A DNA stretch of 64,000 nt, taken from Alienimonas californiensis. Its GTDB lineage: Bacteria; Planctomycetota; Planctomycetia; Planctomycetales; Planctomycetaceae. The stretch is from contig NZ_CP036265.1 in assembly GCF_007743815.1 (NCBI RefSeq), positions 1,390,501 through 1,454,500 of the forward strand, read 5' to 3'. Made by a program: the position numbers and the translations under genes. Numbering within the stretch: position 1 is the stretch's first letter; every line of letters starts with the position of its first letter. The notes beneath the pieces were generated by a model. That model was not told the origin of the DNA. It ran no database searches and saw only the letters and a program-made list of their open reading frames with translations. Shown one piece after another: positions 46,219 to 54,930 of the stretch.

Positions 46219-47561
46219 TTCCCGCTTTGCGCTCCGCCTCACGCCCGCGACTAACCGCGGCCCTCATCCTCGCGTCCGCGGCGTCCGCCGCCGCCCAGGG
46301 ACCGGGGGTCGACGACTTTCTCGCGCCTGCCGAGGGCGGCTCGCCCAAGATCGCACAACCCTCGGCGGTCGAGGTGGACGAGCGGGCCGACACGGTCACC
46401 GCCGCCACCGGTCAAGACGCCGCAAACGCTGCGGTTCAGCACAACAAGCAGGAAATTGAGTCCGAGGGGGCCGACCCCGCCAACCCGGAGATCGGCACGA
46501 CGCTCATTCAATTCCCCAGCGGCCTAGGCGTGGTCGCGACGGGGGTCGGGACCTATCGCACCATGCCGAACGCCACCGCCACCCGACTGTCGCAGCGCAA
46601 CGCGGCGGTCGTCGCGTTTGCGATGGCTAAGAAGAATCTCGCCGCCTATCTCGGCGGGCTTTCGAACGAGAGCAAAGAAGAGCTCCGCGAAAGCCTTGAG
46701 GATATTCAGCGGGCCGACGGCGGCGTCACCAACTTCGAGACCTCCACGGACATCTCGCTCTCGCAGTCGGTGGACATGATGTTGCGGGGCTTCATCACCT
46801 ATGAGGTTCAGAACCGGCCCGAAGAGGGGCTGTATTACGTCAGCATCATCACGACGCCGAAAACGCGGGGGCAGTTTGAACGCCCCTCGTCGGGGCAGGT
46901 CGACGCGACCTCGCTGCGGGACGGGCTGCAGAAAGTGCTCACTGAGGTGAAATCCGGCCTTGTGCCGCCGGTCGGCGGGCGGATCGTCACCGTGCCGAGC
47001 ACGGGCGAGGTCGCGTTCATCGGCTTCGGGTCGTCGGTGGTCCGCGACAGCCGCAGCCCCGCGATGACGGCTCGCATGAAGCTGACGGCGCAGAAGGTCG
47101 CCCGCGCCTATGCTCAAGACGCATTGTGCGGACTCATCATCGGGGACAAGACGGCTTGGGAGGGACAGGTGTTGGAGAGCTACTCCGATCAATACCAGGA
47201 GTTCGAAGCGGCGACTGAAAACGATCCGCTCGCCCCGGACGCCGCGGGCGAGCAGAAGCTGGATGCGGCCCGGGAGTCGTTCCTCGCGACAATGAAGGTC
47301 ACCGACACTTACCGCGGAGCCCGGAGCGGAGCTCTTCCGCCCGGAATTGACGTGAAAAGCTGGTTCGACGAGGACGGGGCATGGGCCTACGGCATGGCCG
47401 TCTACCTGCCGGGCGTGAGCGACGCCGCCGCGGGAATCGGCCGGCAGATGCGCGACGCCAGGATTCTCGGACGGCCGGCAGGAGGTGATTCGGGCGGTGC
47501 CGCGGAAGGTCCACCAGTGCGCCCCCTGCCGTCCGGACGCGTCGGCGGCGACGACCTGTAA
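46215..47561 (+). CDS. Exported LPP20-like protein
   Basis: A 448-residue protein with a signal peptide (residues ~1-28, ending AAAQG). Residues ~95-150 carry the LPP20-type pattern VVATGVGTYRTMPNATATRL...AVVAFAMAKKNLAAYLGG. A second similar unit occurs near residues 240-320 (VAFIGFGSSVVRDSRSPAMT...KLTAQKVARAYA). The repeated fold suggests a self-associating envelope protein. Function is unknown. It starts by ATGA overlap with the preceding gene and ends the operon; the next 670 bases carry no convincing gene. Confidence 0.68.
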   Translation: MIPALRSASRPRLTAALILASAASAAAQGPGVDDFLAPAEGGSPKIAQPSAVEVDERADTVTAATGQDAANAAVQHNKQEIESEGADPANPEIGTTLIQFPSGLGVVATGVGTYRTMPNATATRLSQRNAAVVAFAMAKKNLAAYLGGLSNESKEELRESLEDIQRADGGVTNFETSTDISLSQSVDMMLRGFITYEVQNRPEEGLYYVSIITTPKTRGQFERPSSGQVDATSLRDGLQKVLTEVKSGLVPPVGGRIVTVPSTGEVAFIGFGSSVVRDSRSPAMTARMKLTAQKVARAYAQDALCGLIIGDKTAWEGQVLESYSDQYQEFEAATENDPLAPDAAGEQKLDAARESFLATMKVTDTYRGARSGALPPGIDVKSWFDEDGAWAYGMAVYLPGVSDAAAGIGRQMRDARILGRPAGGDSGGAAEGPPVRPLPSGRVGGDDL

Positions 47562-48229
47562 CCTGAGTGCTATCTGCTTCCGCCGCAACGGCGAGCGCCG
47601 ACAATGATTCTGGTCGAACGGCTCGCCGCTGCCTCGGGAATATACTGCGGAACGCCTTCGAGGCTGCTGAATACGGGCAGTGATTTCGGGGGCTCACCCG
47701 CCAGCCGAAGGTGAGACGAACCTCGCCAAGGGGCAAAATCCCAGACCGCCAAAGCACTCGGAATAGTCACCAGGCGGGTCACGTCCTTCACGGAATCGCT
47801 CAAAGTCTCCTACTTCGAGGGCAGCTGATCGGCTGCGGCATGTATTCATAGAATCTGCCCGTCGCGTCCGCCGGGGGAAGGAGGCGTCTCACCGCTGGGT
47901 GAAGGGGCGAGCCACGGATCCTACAGGGCTTTCAGACACGTTCCAGCGTTCGCACCCGGTCGCGGACCGTCGCGTTCGCGCCCGCTCCGTTGCGTTGAAA
48001 GTGGTCAAACGGGCCGGAAGCGGGGGTTTCCTGATCAGACTGACCAGGTTTCGAAATCACCTGTCTCCTGGCAAGAACCTCCGCGTCCGCCCCCTGGCCG
48101 AGAACTCTTCACATGTGCTCTCGCCCTAGTCTGCTCGTCCTATAAGTGAGCCTGAGTGCGCGAAAATGATGTCGGCGTCAGGCCCGTCTATGCTGCGGCG
48201 TCGCGTCACGCCGCCGTCCGGAAGGCCCC
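47562..48229. other. Intergenic region before the CRISPR-cas operon
   Basis: About 670 bases of lower GC content than the surroundings and no supported gene; a 76-codon open frame at 47899-48129 lacks any homology or ribosome site. The cas operon promoter is expected here. TTCACA (48109-48114) and TATAAG (48141-48146) are present but badly spaced (~26 bases), so I do not call a promoter. The GGAAGG at 48220-48225 is the likely ribosome site of csx15. Confidence 0.55.
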
Positions 48230-48640
48230 TTGATCGTTAACCTGTCCCACCCGCTCAGCAAAGCCCAGCGGAGGGCCCTGCGGGACCTCGTCGGCGAGGC
48301 GGCGGAACCGGTCCGCGAACTCCCGCTGCACTTGGACCACGCCCGCCCGCTGGCCCCGCAGGTCCGGGCGGCGGTGGACGGGGCGGGGCTGTCCGGTCGG
48401 GACTGGCAGACCGAACCGGTCCTGCTGGTTCCCCCCGGCTTCGCGCCGGCCGCCTGCGCGGTCTTGGCGGAGTTGCACGGGCGGTGCGGGTATTTTCCGC
48501 CGGTCGTTCGGCTGCGGCCTGTCCCCGGATCGGTGCCGCCAGCGTTTGAGGTGGCGGAGGCGGTCGACTTGGCCGCCGTCCGCGATCTCGCCCGGGCCGG
48601 GCGGGGGTCGACGGCGGGACCCGGTTCCGGCGACGGTTGA
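48230..48640 (+). CDS. csx15: CRISPR-associated protein Csx15
   Basis: A 136-residue protein recognisable as Csx15 from MIVNLSHPL at the N-terminus, the middle LAPQVRAAVDGAGLSGRDWQ, and the C-terminal VLAELHGRCGYFPPVVRLRP followed by VPGS. Csx15 belongs to the type III accessory proteins proposed on comparative grounds to bind or degrade cyclic oligoadenylate, so it may damp the signal made by Cas10. The start is a TTG at 48230 with GGAAGG a few bases upstream; no ATG lies nearby in frame. It leads the cas operon, 70 bases before cas10, which supports a role in signalling control over RNA interference itself. Confidence 0.85.
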   Translation: MIVNLSHPLSKAQRRALRDLVGEAAEPVRELPLHLDHARPLAPQVRAAVDGAGLSGRDWQTEPVLLVPPGFAPAACAVLAELHGRCGYFPPVVRLRPVPGSVPPAFEVAEAVDLAAVRDLARAGRGSTAGPGSGDG

Positions 48641-48710
48641 TCCCCGCCGCCCCCGGGCGTATTCCCGGGACCTCCGGAAAACGGTCCGCAGTTATCCCGG
48701 GGCGGCGTCA

Positions 48711-51002
48711 GTGCGGAACCCTCCGCGGCGTAAGGCCGGCGTCTCGCCCCGAACCGAAGTCGATCCGCTGCCCGTCCTCGCCCAGTTCGCCGTCAGCCCG
48801 GTTCAGCGCTTCATCCGCGAAGCCCGCAAGTCGCAGGACATATGGAGCGGCAGTCTCGTGCTGTCCCACCTCACGCTCGCCCTGTGCGACGCGGCGCGGG
48901 AACGGGGCGGGGAAATCCTCTTCCCGGCCGGGGCGTTCGAGGATAGCGCGCCCAAGCACCCGCACCGGCCCCGGGTGACGAACGAGGTCACCGCGCGGTT
49001 CGACGACAATGCCCCCACCACGGTCGTCGCGTTTTGCGAGGACGTCGCCGGGGCCGGTCGGGCTTGGTGGCTTGACGCGGGGGAGAAGGTGCGGAACGGA
49101 CTGCTCTCCGCCGGGCTCTTCCGGGAGGGGGAGTTGGAGAAGTGGTCGGAGCAACTGAAGTCCCGGTTCACGATCGGCTGGTCGTGGGCCGCGGTCGGCG
49201 AGGGGGGCGACGCCGCGGCCCTGCACGCCCTGCACCGTTACGCAGCCGCCGCGAAGGCGGCCCGCCGGCCGGCGGTCTACCGAGGCGACGACCGGCCCAA
49301 GTGCACGCTGTGCGGCGAGTTTGAGCAGATGGGGGAGCCGGGGAAGACCGTGAAGGAGGCGACCGCGTTCTGGACGGCCACGGTCTGGGGTGAGATTGGG
49401 ACCGGCGAGGCCTCCCGGGTGATCCGCGCCCGCCTGGATCCGAACGGCCGTGAACGACTGTGTGCGGTCTGCCTGACGAAACGCTTCGCTCCGGTCTGGG
49501 CGATCGCTCCGAAGTTCAAGAAGGCCGCGGAAGATCGCGACGACGCCGCGGAGGCTCGGCGGTGGGATCACACCAAGGAGGAATCGTATCTGCGGTTCCC
49601 CTCGACCCACTCCGTCGCCCTGGCCGCGGCGAAGCGGCGGGTCGCCGAGGCGGCGGCGAAGGGAACGGACGAGGCGGAGAAGCTGCGGCAGGCGCTGGAC
49701 CGGTTCGTCGCGGCCGTCGACGCTCGGCGGGCGATCACCGGCGAGCCGCTCGGCCGTCATGTGTCTCCGTGGCACGCGGACGTGCCTGGCGCCGACGCCG
49801 ACGGGCCGGCCCGTCGGTTCCTGCGGCTGGACGGCGGGTGGCTGTTCCCCGACCGCTGGGACGGCGCCGGCGACGACGACCCAGGCGGACTGTTGAAGAC
49901 GCTTGACGGGCTGCGTCACGCCGCGAAGGCTGCCGGGGCCCCGCTGGGCGACTGCCCGCCCGTCGCCTTGATCCGAGCCGACGCGGACAAGATGGGGGAG
50001 CGGCTCGAGCGTGAGGCGCGTGAGGGCGGCGTCGAACGCGCCCGAGAACTCAGCCGCGTCCTTGCCGAGAACGTGCTGGCGGAGGACGGGCTGATTCGAG
50101 CCTTGGAGACCGATCACCTCGGGGCCGTGTTGTTCGCCGGCGGGGACGAGCTGATCGCGATGGTCCCCGTCGAACAGGCCCTGCCCGCGGCCGCCGCGAT
50201 CGCCGAGGCGTACGAGAAGCGCGCCGCGGAGGCGGGTTCCCAAGAACGGCGTGGCTTTCCGGACGTAACCGGCAGCGTGGGGGTCACGACGGTGTCCGTC
50301 TCGCACCCGCTGCGTATGGCGATCGAAGGGGTCGGCGACCTGCTGGAGCGGGCGAAGAACCATCGCCGGCCGGCCGTGGGGGCGGAGCGGGGCGACGCCG
50401 AGGGACTCCGGGACCGGCGGGCGTTGGGCCTCGCCGTCATTCCTGGCTCCGGCAACGTCCGCGAGGGGCGGGTCGGCCTGTCAGTCGCCGCGGCCGGCGG
50501 AGAGCCCCGTCGGGTGATCGGCGACCTGCTGGCCCCCCTGGCCTTGGCGATGACCGAGTCCGGCGTCGCATTGGAGCTTCGCCCGAAGGGCGACGGACCG
50601 ACTCGACCCGTGACGGCCCGCGTCTCCCCGAAGCTGTTCCGGGAGTGGGTCGCCCTGCTGGCCCCCGTCGCCCCGCGCGGGCGGGCGAAGTTCGATAAGA
50701 TCGCCCCGCACTTCCTCCCGGCCGAAAGCTCCGCGGTGGGCGGCCGCGACGGCGGCTACGCCTTGGCGGAGTTCGCCCGCCTGGCGGAACGGCACCTCGC
50801 CTCGATCGATCCGCCGCCGTCCCCCAAAGACCGGGCGGACATGTCGCGGGCGGTCGCCCGGACCCTCGCCGACGAACTGCGTCCGCTGCTGCCGGCCGAC
50901 CCAGCGGTCGCGACGGGCGCGGACTGGGACAACCTCACCGGGCTGCTGGCGTGCGTCGTCACGCTGGGCACCCGCACGCTGCGGGGGGCGGACGACCGAT
51001 GA
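48711..51002 (+). CDS. cmr2: Cas10/Cmr2, type III-B large subunit (GGDE variant)
   Basis: A 763-residue Cas10 of the Cmr2 kind. N-terminus SPVQRFIREARKSQDIWSGS is the Cmr2 signature; there is no N-terminal HD nuclease domain. A treble-clef zinc site is seen as CTLCGEFEQ plus LCAVCLTKRF. The palm domain has ALIRADADKMG as its first metal motif, and the core nucleotidyl-cyclase motif reads AGGDELIAM, i.e. GGDE (residues 477-480, D479/E480) where GGDD is usual. Asp-to-Glu is conservative (diguanylate cyclases use GGDEF), and the downstream CARF protein and Csx15 argue that cyclic-oligoadenylate synthesis persists. The GTG at 48711 is the best start. The stop overlaps the cmr3 ATG. Confidence 0.94.
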   Translation: MRNPPRRKAGVSPRTEVDPLPVLAQFAVSPVQRFIREARKSQDIWSGSLVLSHLTLALCDAARERGGEILFPAGAFEDSAPKHPHRPRVTNEVTARFDDNAPTTVVAFCEDVAGAGRAWWLDAGEKVRNGLLSAGLFREGELEKWSEQLKSRFTIGWSWAAVGEGGDAAALHALHRYAAAAKAARRPAVYRGDDRPKCTLCGEFEQMGEPGKTVKEATAFWTATVWGEIGTGEASRVIRARLDPNGRERLCAVCLTKRFAPVWAIAPKFKKAAEDRDDAAEARRWDHTKEESYLRFPSTHSVALAAAKRRVAEAAAKGTDEAEKLRQALDRFVAAVDARRAITGEPLGRHVSPWHADVPGADADGPARRFLRLDGGWLFPDRWDGAGDDDPGGLLKTLDGLRHAAKAAGAPLGDCPPVALIRADADKMGERLEREAREGGVERARELSRVLAENVLAEDGLIRALETDHLGAVLFAGGDELIAMVPVEQALPAAAAIAEAYEKRAAEAGSQERRGFPDVTGSVGVTTVSVSHPLRMAIEGVGDLLERAKNHRRPAVGAERGDAEGLRDRRALGLAVIPGSGNVREGRVGLSVAAAGGEPRRVIGDLLAPLALAMTESGVALELRPKGDGPTRPVTARVSPKLFREWVALLAPVAPRGRAKFDKIAPHFLPAESSAVGGRDGGYALAEFARLAERHLASIDPPPSPKDRADMSRAVARTLADELRPLLPADPAVATGADWDNLTGLLACVVTLGTRTLRGADDR

Positions 51003-52321
51003 CGACTGGCACGACGCGACTGACGCTCGAACCGCAGGACGTTTGGTTCTTCCGCACGTCCCGCCCGTTCGGGGCCGCCCAAGCCGCCTCCAGCGCCGGC
51101 GAGGCCGACCTGCTGCCCTCCCCGGAGGTCGTCTTCGGATTGGTCCGCGGAGCCCTTGGCAACGCCCGGGACGGGTGGGACTGGACGGCGTACCGTCGAG
51201 GCGAGATCGTCGACCCGCTGCTCGGCCCGCCGTCGCTCCCGGACGCGGACCGCGATTGGCCGGCCGACGCCGTGCGAGTGCTGGGCTGCCTGCCGGCGGA
51301 GATCGGAGACGACGGCGCCGCCGCGCCTTTGTTCCCCGCCCCGGCGTTCCTGATGGCCGATCCGAACGGCGAGCAGATCGACGCGAACGCCCTCCGGCGG
51401 GCGGCCCCGCTCGACGCCCCGCCTGCCGGCGGGTTCGACGGCGATCGGGAAGGCCTGCAGCCGACGCTGCCGCCCGACGACGGGTTCCGCGGCCGCCCGG
51501 CCGACGGGTTCCTCACCGCCGAGGATTTCTCGCGGACGCTGGCGGGGGGGCTGCCGTCGGCGGTCGTCCCTCGGACGGCGCTGGCGGCGGAGGAGCCGCG
51601 GGTCGGCATCGCCCGGGACAACTCCCGCCGCACCACAAGACGGGGGCAGCTTTACACCCTCACGGCCCACCGCTGGCACGCCCGCGCACCTTGGGCCGGC
51701 GGCGACGCCGGCGGCGGAGCGGCGGACGCCGCGACCGGCCGCTACGGGTTGCTGGCCCGCGTCGAGAATGTCCCCGCCGGGGAGGCCGGCGCGCTCGCCC
51801 TCGTGCACGCCGGGGGCGAACGGCGGCAGGCGTGGACTCGTCTCACGGCGGAGGGGCCGGGCGACGGCTGGCTGCCCGCCGAGACGGGCCCCCGCGTCCG
51901 CGAGGCGGTCGCCGCCTCCCGCCGCTGGACGCTGACGCTCGCCGCCCCGGCGTACTTCAAGTCCGGCTGGAAGCCTTCCTGGGTCAACGGCGGGGGCGGC
52001 GGCGCCCCGCACCGCGCGAACCGCGGCGGGATCGACCTCGGCCGCCTCGTCGGTTTCGCCGCCGGCCCCGCGACCTTCGCCAGCGGCTGGGACATGGCCG
52101 CGAACCGCCCCAAGCCCGCCCGGCGTCTGCTGTCGTCGGGGACGAGCTGGTTTTTCGAGTTCGACGACGCCCCGACCGCCGCACAACTCGACGCCTTGGG
52201 CGGACTACAGGGCGAGCGGCTGGACGACTCCCGGGCGTTCGCCGGTTTCGGCCTGGCGTTCGTCGGATCTTGGGGCGAATCGCCCCCTCACGGCGTCAGT
52301 ACGCCCGCCCCGGCGGCGTAA
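50999..52321 (+). CDS. cmr3: Cmr3 (Cas5-group RAMP)
   Basis: A 440-residue RAMP subunit that binds the crRNA 5' handle in type III-B complexes. Recognisable from the N-terminal LEPQDVWFFRTSRPFGAAQ and the C-terminal ASGWDMAANRPKPARRLLSS followed by WFFEF, both hallmark Cmr3 segments, with a RRTTRRGQLYT loop in the middle. It starts by ATGA overlap with cas10 and is followed 51 bases later by cmr4. Confidence 0.93.
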   Translation: MTTGTTRLTLEPQDVWFFRTSRPFGAAQAASSAGEADLLPSPEVVFGLVRGALGNARDGWDWTAYRRGEIVDPLLGPPSLPDADRDWPADAVRVLGCLPAEIGDDGAAAPLFPAPAFLMADPNGEQIDANALRRAAPLDAPPAGGFDGDREGLQPTLPPDDGFRGRPADGFLTAEDFSRTLAGGLPSAVVPRTALAAEEPRVGIARDNSRRTTRRGQLYTLTAHRWHARAPWAGGDAGGGAADAATGRYGLLARVENVPAGEAGALALVHAGGERRQAWTRLTAEGPGDGWLPAETGPRVREAVAASRRWTLTLAAPAYFKSGWKPSWVNGGGGGAPHRANRGGIDLGRLVGFAAGPATFASGWDMAANRPKPARRLLSSGTSWFFEFDDAPTAAQLDALGGLQGERLDDSRAFAGFGLAFVGSWGESPPHGVSTPAPAA

Positions 52322-52372
52322 CGCTCCCGCCCCCGTTCATTTTCCCCCGCGAGTCCCGACCCCGCCCGCCGC

Positions 52373-53359
52373 ATGGCTCACGCCTACACGATTCTCACCC
52401 TGCACGCCCACTCTGGCATTCACGCCGGCAGCGGACAGGAGTTGGGGGTTGTCGACCTGCCGATCCAGCGGGAACGCACGACGGGCCTACCGGTGCTCCG
52501 CGGCTCTTCGCTGAAGGGGGCCCTGCGGCAGGCCGTCGAGGACCGCACCGGCCTGACGGCCGCCCTGGCCGGACTGAAGGAGAAGGAACGGAAGGACAAA
52601 CTCGACGCCGAGCCCGTGCTGAAAGACGCGCAGGTGCTCGTTCACGCTCTGTTCGGCTCCGACGCCGGAGGCGACCAGGACGCGACCCACGCCGGGGCGT
52701 TGTCCGTGGGCGACGCCAAACTGTTGCTGTTCCCGGTGCGCAGCCTGTCCGGCGTGTTCGCCCGTGTGACCAGCCCGTACGCCTTGGAACGGGTTCGGCG
52801 GGACCTTGCGGCCTTGGGTGCCGCCGACCCGCTGCCGGCTTCGCCGTCGCCGGGCTCGGACGAGGCGGTCCTCACGGCCGGCACCGCATTGAAGGTGGGG
52901 GAGCACGCGGTGCTGGAGGAGTTCGCCTTTCGCTGCGGGGCGACGGTCGAGGCTCCCCCCGCTGACGACGACCTGCACCTACCGGGCGACCTGGCGGAGC
53001 GGCTGGCCGTGTTGTCGGACGACAGCTTCGCCCACTTCGCGCGGTTCGCGACGGAGGTCGTCACCCGCGTTCATCTCGACGACGAGACGAAGACGGTGAA
53101 GCAGGGGCAGTTGTGGACCGAGGAACTGCTGCCGGCCGAGTCGGTGCTCGTCGCCGTGATCACCTGCACCGACGCCCGCACGCCGCGGACGGACGGCGAA
53201 TCGCTGCCGGACGCGCACCGGGCGGTCGACCTGCTGACGACCCTGCGGGAGTACGTCGGCGGGCGGTTGCAGGTGGGGGGCAAGGAGACGATCGGCTACG
53301 GCCAGTGCCGGGCCGCGTTCGCAAAGCCGGCCGTACTGGCCGCGAATCGGGAGAACTGA
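52373..53359 (+). CDS. cmr4: Cmr4 (Cas7-group backbone and target-RNA nuclease)
   Basis: A 328-residue RAMP that forms the repeated backbone of the Cmr complex. The N-terminal LHAHSGIHAGSGQELG is followed by VVDLPIQRE; Asp28 corresponds to the catalytic aspartate that cuts target RNA at 6-nt intervals in characterised Cmr4 proteins, so slicing is probably retained. PVLRGSSLKGALRQAVED and the C-terminal LQVGGKETIGYGQCR are typical RAMP glycine-rich segments. The start ATG is at 52373, 51 bases after cmr3. Confidence 0.95.
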   Translation: MAHAYTILTLHAHSGIHAGSGQELGVVDLPIQRERTTGLPVLRGSSLKGALRQAVEDRTGLTAALAGLKEKERKDKLDAEPVLKDAQVLVHALFGSDAGGDQDATHAGALSVGDAKLLLFPVRSLSGVFARVTSPYALERVRRDLAALGAADPLPASPSPGSDEAVLTAGTALKVGEHAVLEEFAFRCGATVEAPPADDDLHLPGDLAERLAVLSDDSFAHFARFATEVVTRVHLDDETKTVKQGQLWTEELLPAESVLVAVITCTDARTPRTDGESLPDAHRAVDLLTTLREYVGGRLQVGGKETIGYGQCRAAFAKPAVLAANREN

Positions 53360-53362
53360 CCG

Positions 53363-53947
53363 ATGCCGATCGCCCCCCTGCCCGGCTCGCCGGGCCGCCC
53401 GCCCAGGCTCGCCCCCGGCTCGAAACAGGCCGCCGCTTCCGCCTCCGGCACCGGGGCGTCGTTCGGATCGCCCGCCCCGCTGGCCACCGGCGACGTCGAC
53501 CGCCGCCGCGCCGCCTTCGCCTGGGAGCGGATCGCGGAGGTTCGCGACCAGCCTGACGACGTGAAGAAGCGGTACCGCGGCCAATCGCGGTCGGCCGGGG
53601 CCCTGATCCAGCGGAACGGTCTGGGACAGGCGTTCGCGTTTTGGGCCTCAAAGGGATTCAGCGACCAGAAACCCGCCGAAGGGAAGAAGGAGTTCGCCGA
53701 CGTGCTGCTCTACCGACACCTCGGCGGGTGGATCGTCGGCGAGCTGACCGGCCGCGGGAACCTGCTGACCACTGCGCAGCAACTCGCCGGCGTCGACCCG
53801 GACGGCGGACCGCTGGACCCGCTCGCGTGGCTGATGGCCCCCGGCCGGACCACGCCGGAGGCGGTTCGCGCGACCGGCGAGGCGTTGGCCCTTCTGCACT
53901 GGCTGCGGCGGTTCGCGGATTCGCAACTGCCGAAGGGGGACGACTGA
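53363..53947 (+). CDS. cmr5: Cmr5 (Cas11-type small subunit)
   Basis: A 194-residue small helical subunit. The Cmr5 core starts near residue 48 (RRRAAFAWERIAEVRDQ), with GALIQRNGLGQAFAFWASKG and LLYRHLGGWIVGEL typical of the family. The first ~45 residues are a Pro/Gly/Ser-rich extension, longer than usual. It lies 3 bases after cmr4, and its stop overlaps the cmr6 ATG. In the Cmr complex it lines the target-RNA channel without catalytic function. Confidence 0.93.
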   Translation: MPIAPLPGSPGRPPRLAPGSKQAAASASGTGASFGSPAPLATGDVDRRRAAFAWERIAEVRDQPDDVKKRYRGQSRSAGALIQRNGLGQAFAFWASKGFSDQKPAEGKKEFADVLLYRHLGGWIVGELTGRGNLLTTAQQLAGVDPDGGPLDPLAWLMAPGRTTPEAVRATGEALALLHWLRRFADSQLPKGDD

Positions 53948-54930
53948 TGGCGACCGCCGTTTCCTACGAGAGCCTTCACTGGCGGCCGCCCGCGCCAGGA
54001 GCAGTCCGGGATCTCTACGGCGATCGTCCGGTGCCGGAGCCGGAGCGGTTTCACCCGGGCTTGGTCTTCGACCGCCTGCTGCCCATCCCGTACCTGACCG
54101 CCGAGTACAAATCGGTGGAGCGGCTGGCGTTCGCCAAGTCCGAAGCCGCAGGCCGGAAGGTGGACGGGCTGAAGGGGAAGTGGCTGTTCGACTTTGTCGA
54201 CCGGGCGAACGCTTATTACCGCAGTGCCGTCACGCCCCCACTGGCCGCACACCACGCCCGGGCCGACGCCCTGCTGACCTCCGTCCCGTCCGTCCGGTTC
54301 GACGCCTCTCCCGCTTGGCGATGGGTGACAGGGTTGGGCAACGAAACGCCGCTGGAGACCGGCCTCACGCTGCATCGCCCGCTCGGTGTGCCGTACCTGC
54401 CCGGCTCCGCCCTCAAGGGGCTGACGCGGGCCTGGGCGACGCTAACCGCGGAGGAGATCGCGACTGACCCCGCCATCTTGGAGGAATTCCGCGGCGAGGC
54501 GGCCCCACCCACCGCCGAAATGCTCGACGCCGTCTTCGGTCCGGAGGAGGAGCCGACGCCTCCCCGCTCCGAAAACGGCGAATGGCGACGGACCGGCTCG
54601 GTCGTGTTCCACGACGCCCTGCCTCGGCCCGGGTCCGGGTTTGGGCTGGCGGTGGACGTGATGACGCCCCACTTCCCCAAGTATTACGCCGATGCGACCG
54701 GGGCCATCGCCCCGCTCGAGATCGAGGACCCAGTTCCGGTCCCGTTCCTCGTCGCCTCGGGCGGCACCTACGCGGTCGCGCTGACCGCCCGCACCGCCGC
54801 CGGCACGGCCCTGCTGCCGTCGGCCGCGGCGTGGTGCCGGTCCGCCCTGGAGGATCTCGGCGCCGGCGGCAAGACGGCGAAGGGATACGGCTATTTCCTG
54901 ATTTCCGAGGCGGAAGGGGCGGCGAGATGA
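53947..54930 (+). CDS. cmr6: Cmr6 (Cas7-group RAMP)
   Basis: A 327-residue RAMP that caps the 3' end of the Cmr backbone. Recognisable features: NETPLETGLTLHRPLGVPYL, PGSALKGLTRAWA (glycine-rich loop), VVFHDALPRP, DVMTPHFPKYYAD and the C-terminal LEDLGAGGKTAKGYGYFLI. The ATG at 53947 overlaps the cmr5 stop (TGATG), and the gene ends overlapping cmr1 (ATGA). Length and motif order are normal for Cmr6. Confidence 0.94.
   Translation: MATAVSYESLHWRPPAPGAVRDLYGDRPVPEPERFHPGLVFDRLLPIPYLTAEYKSVERLAFAKSEAAGRKVDGLKGKWLFDFVDRANAYYRSAVTPPLAAHHARADALLTSVPSVRFDASPAWRWVTGLGNETPLETGLTLHRPLGVPYLPGSALKGLTRAWATLTAEEIATDPAILEEFRGEAAPPTAEMLDAVFGPEEEPTPPRSENGEWRRTGSVVFHDALPRPGSGFGLAVDVMTPHFPKYYADATGAIAPLEIEDPVPVPFLVASGGTYAVALTARTAAGTALLPSAAAWCRSALEDLGAGGKTAKGYGYFLISEAEGAAR

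Noticed and set aside
47899..48129. 76-codon open frame upstream of csx15
   Set aside because: No ribosome site, no homology, basic low-information composition; treated as intergenic.
48109..48146. TTCACA and TATAAG as a cas operon promoter
   Set aside because: The spacing of about 26 bases is too long for a sigma-70 promoter, and no alternative hexamer pair was convincing.
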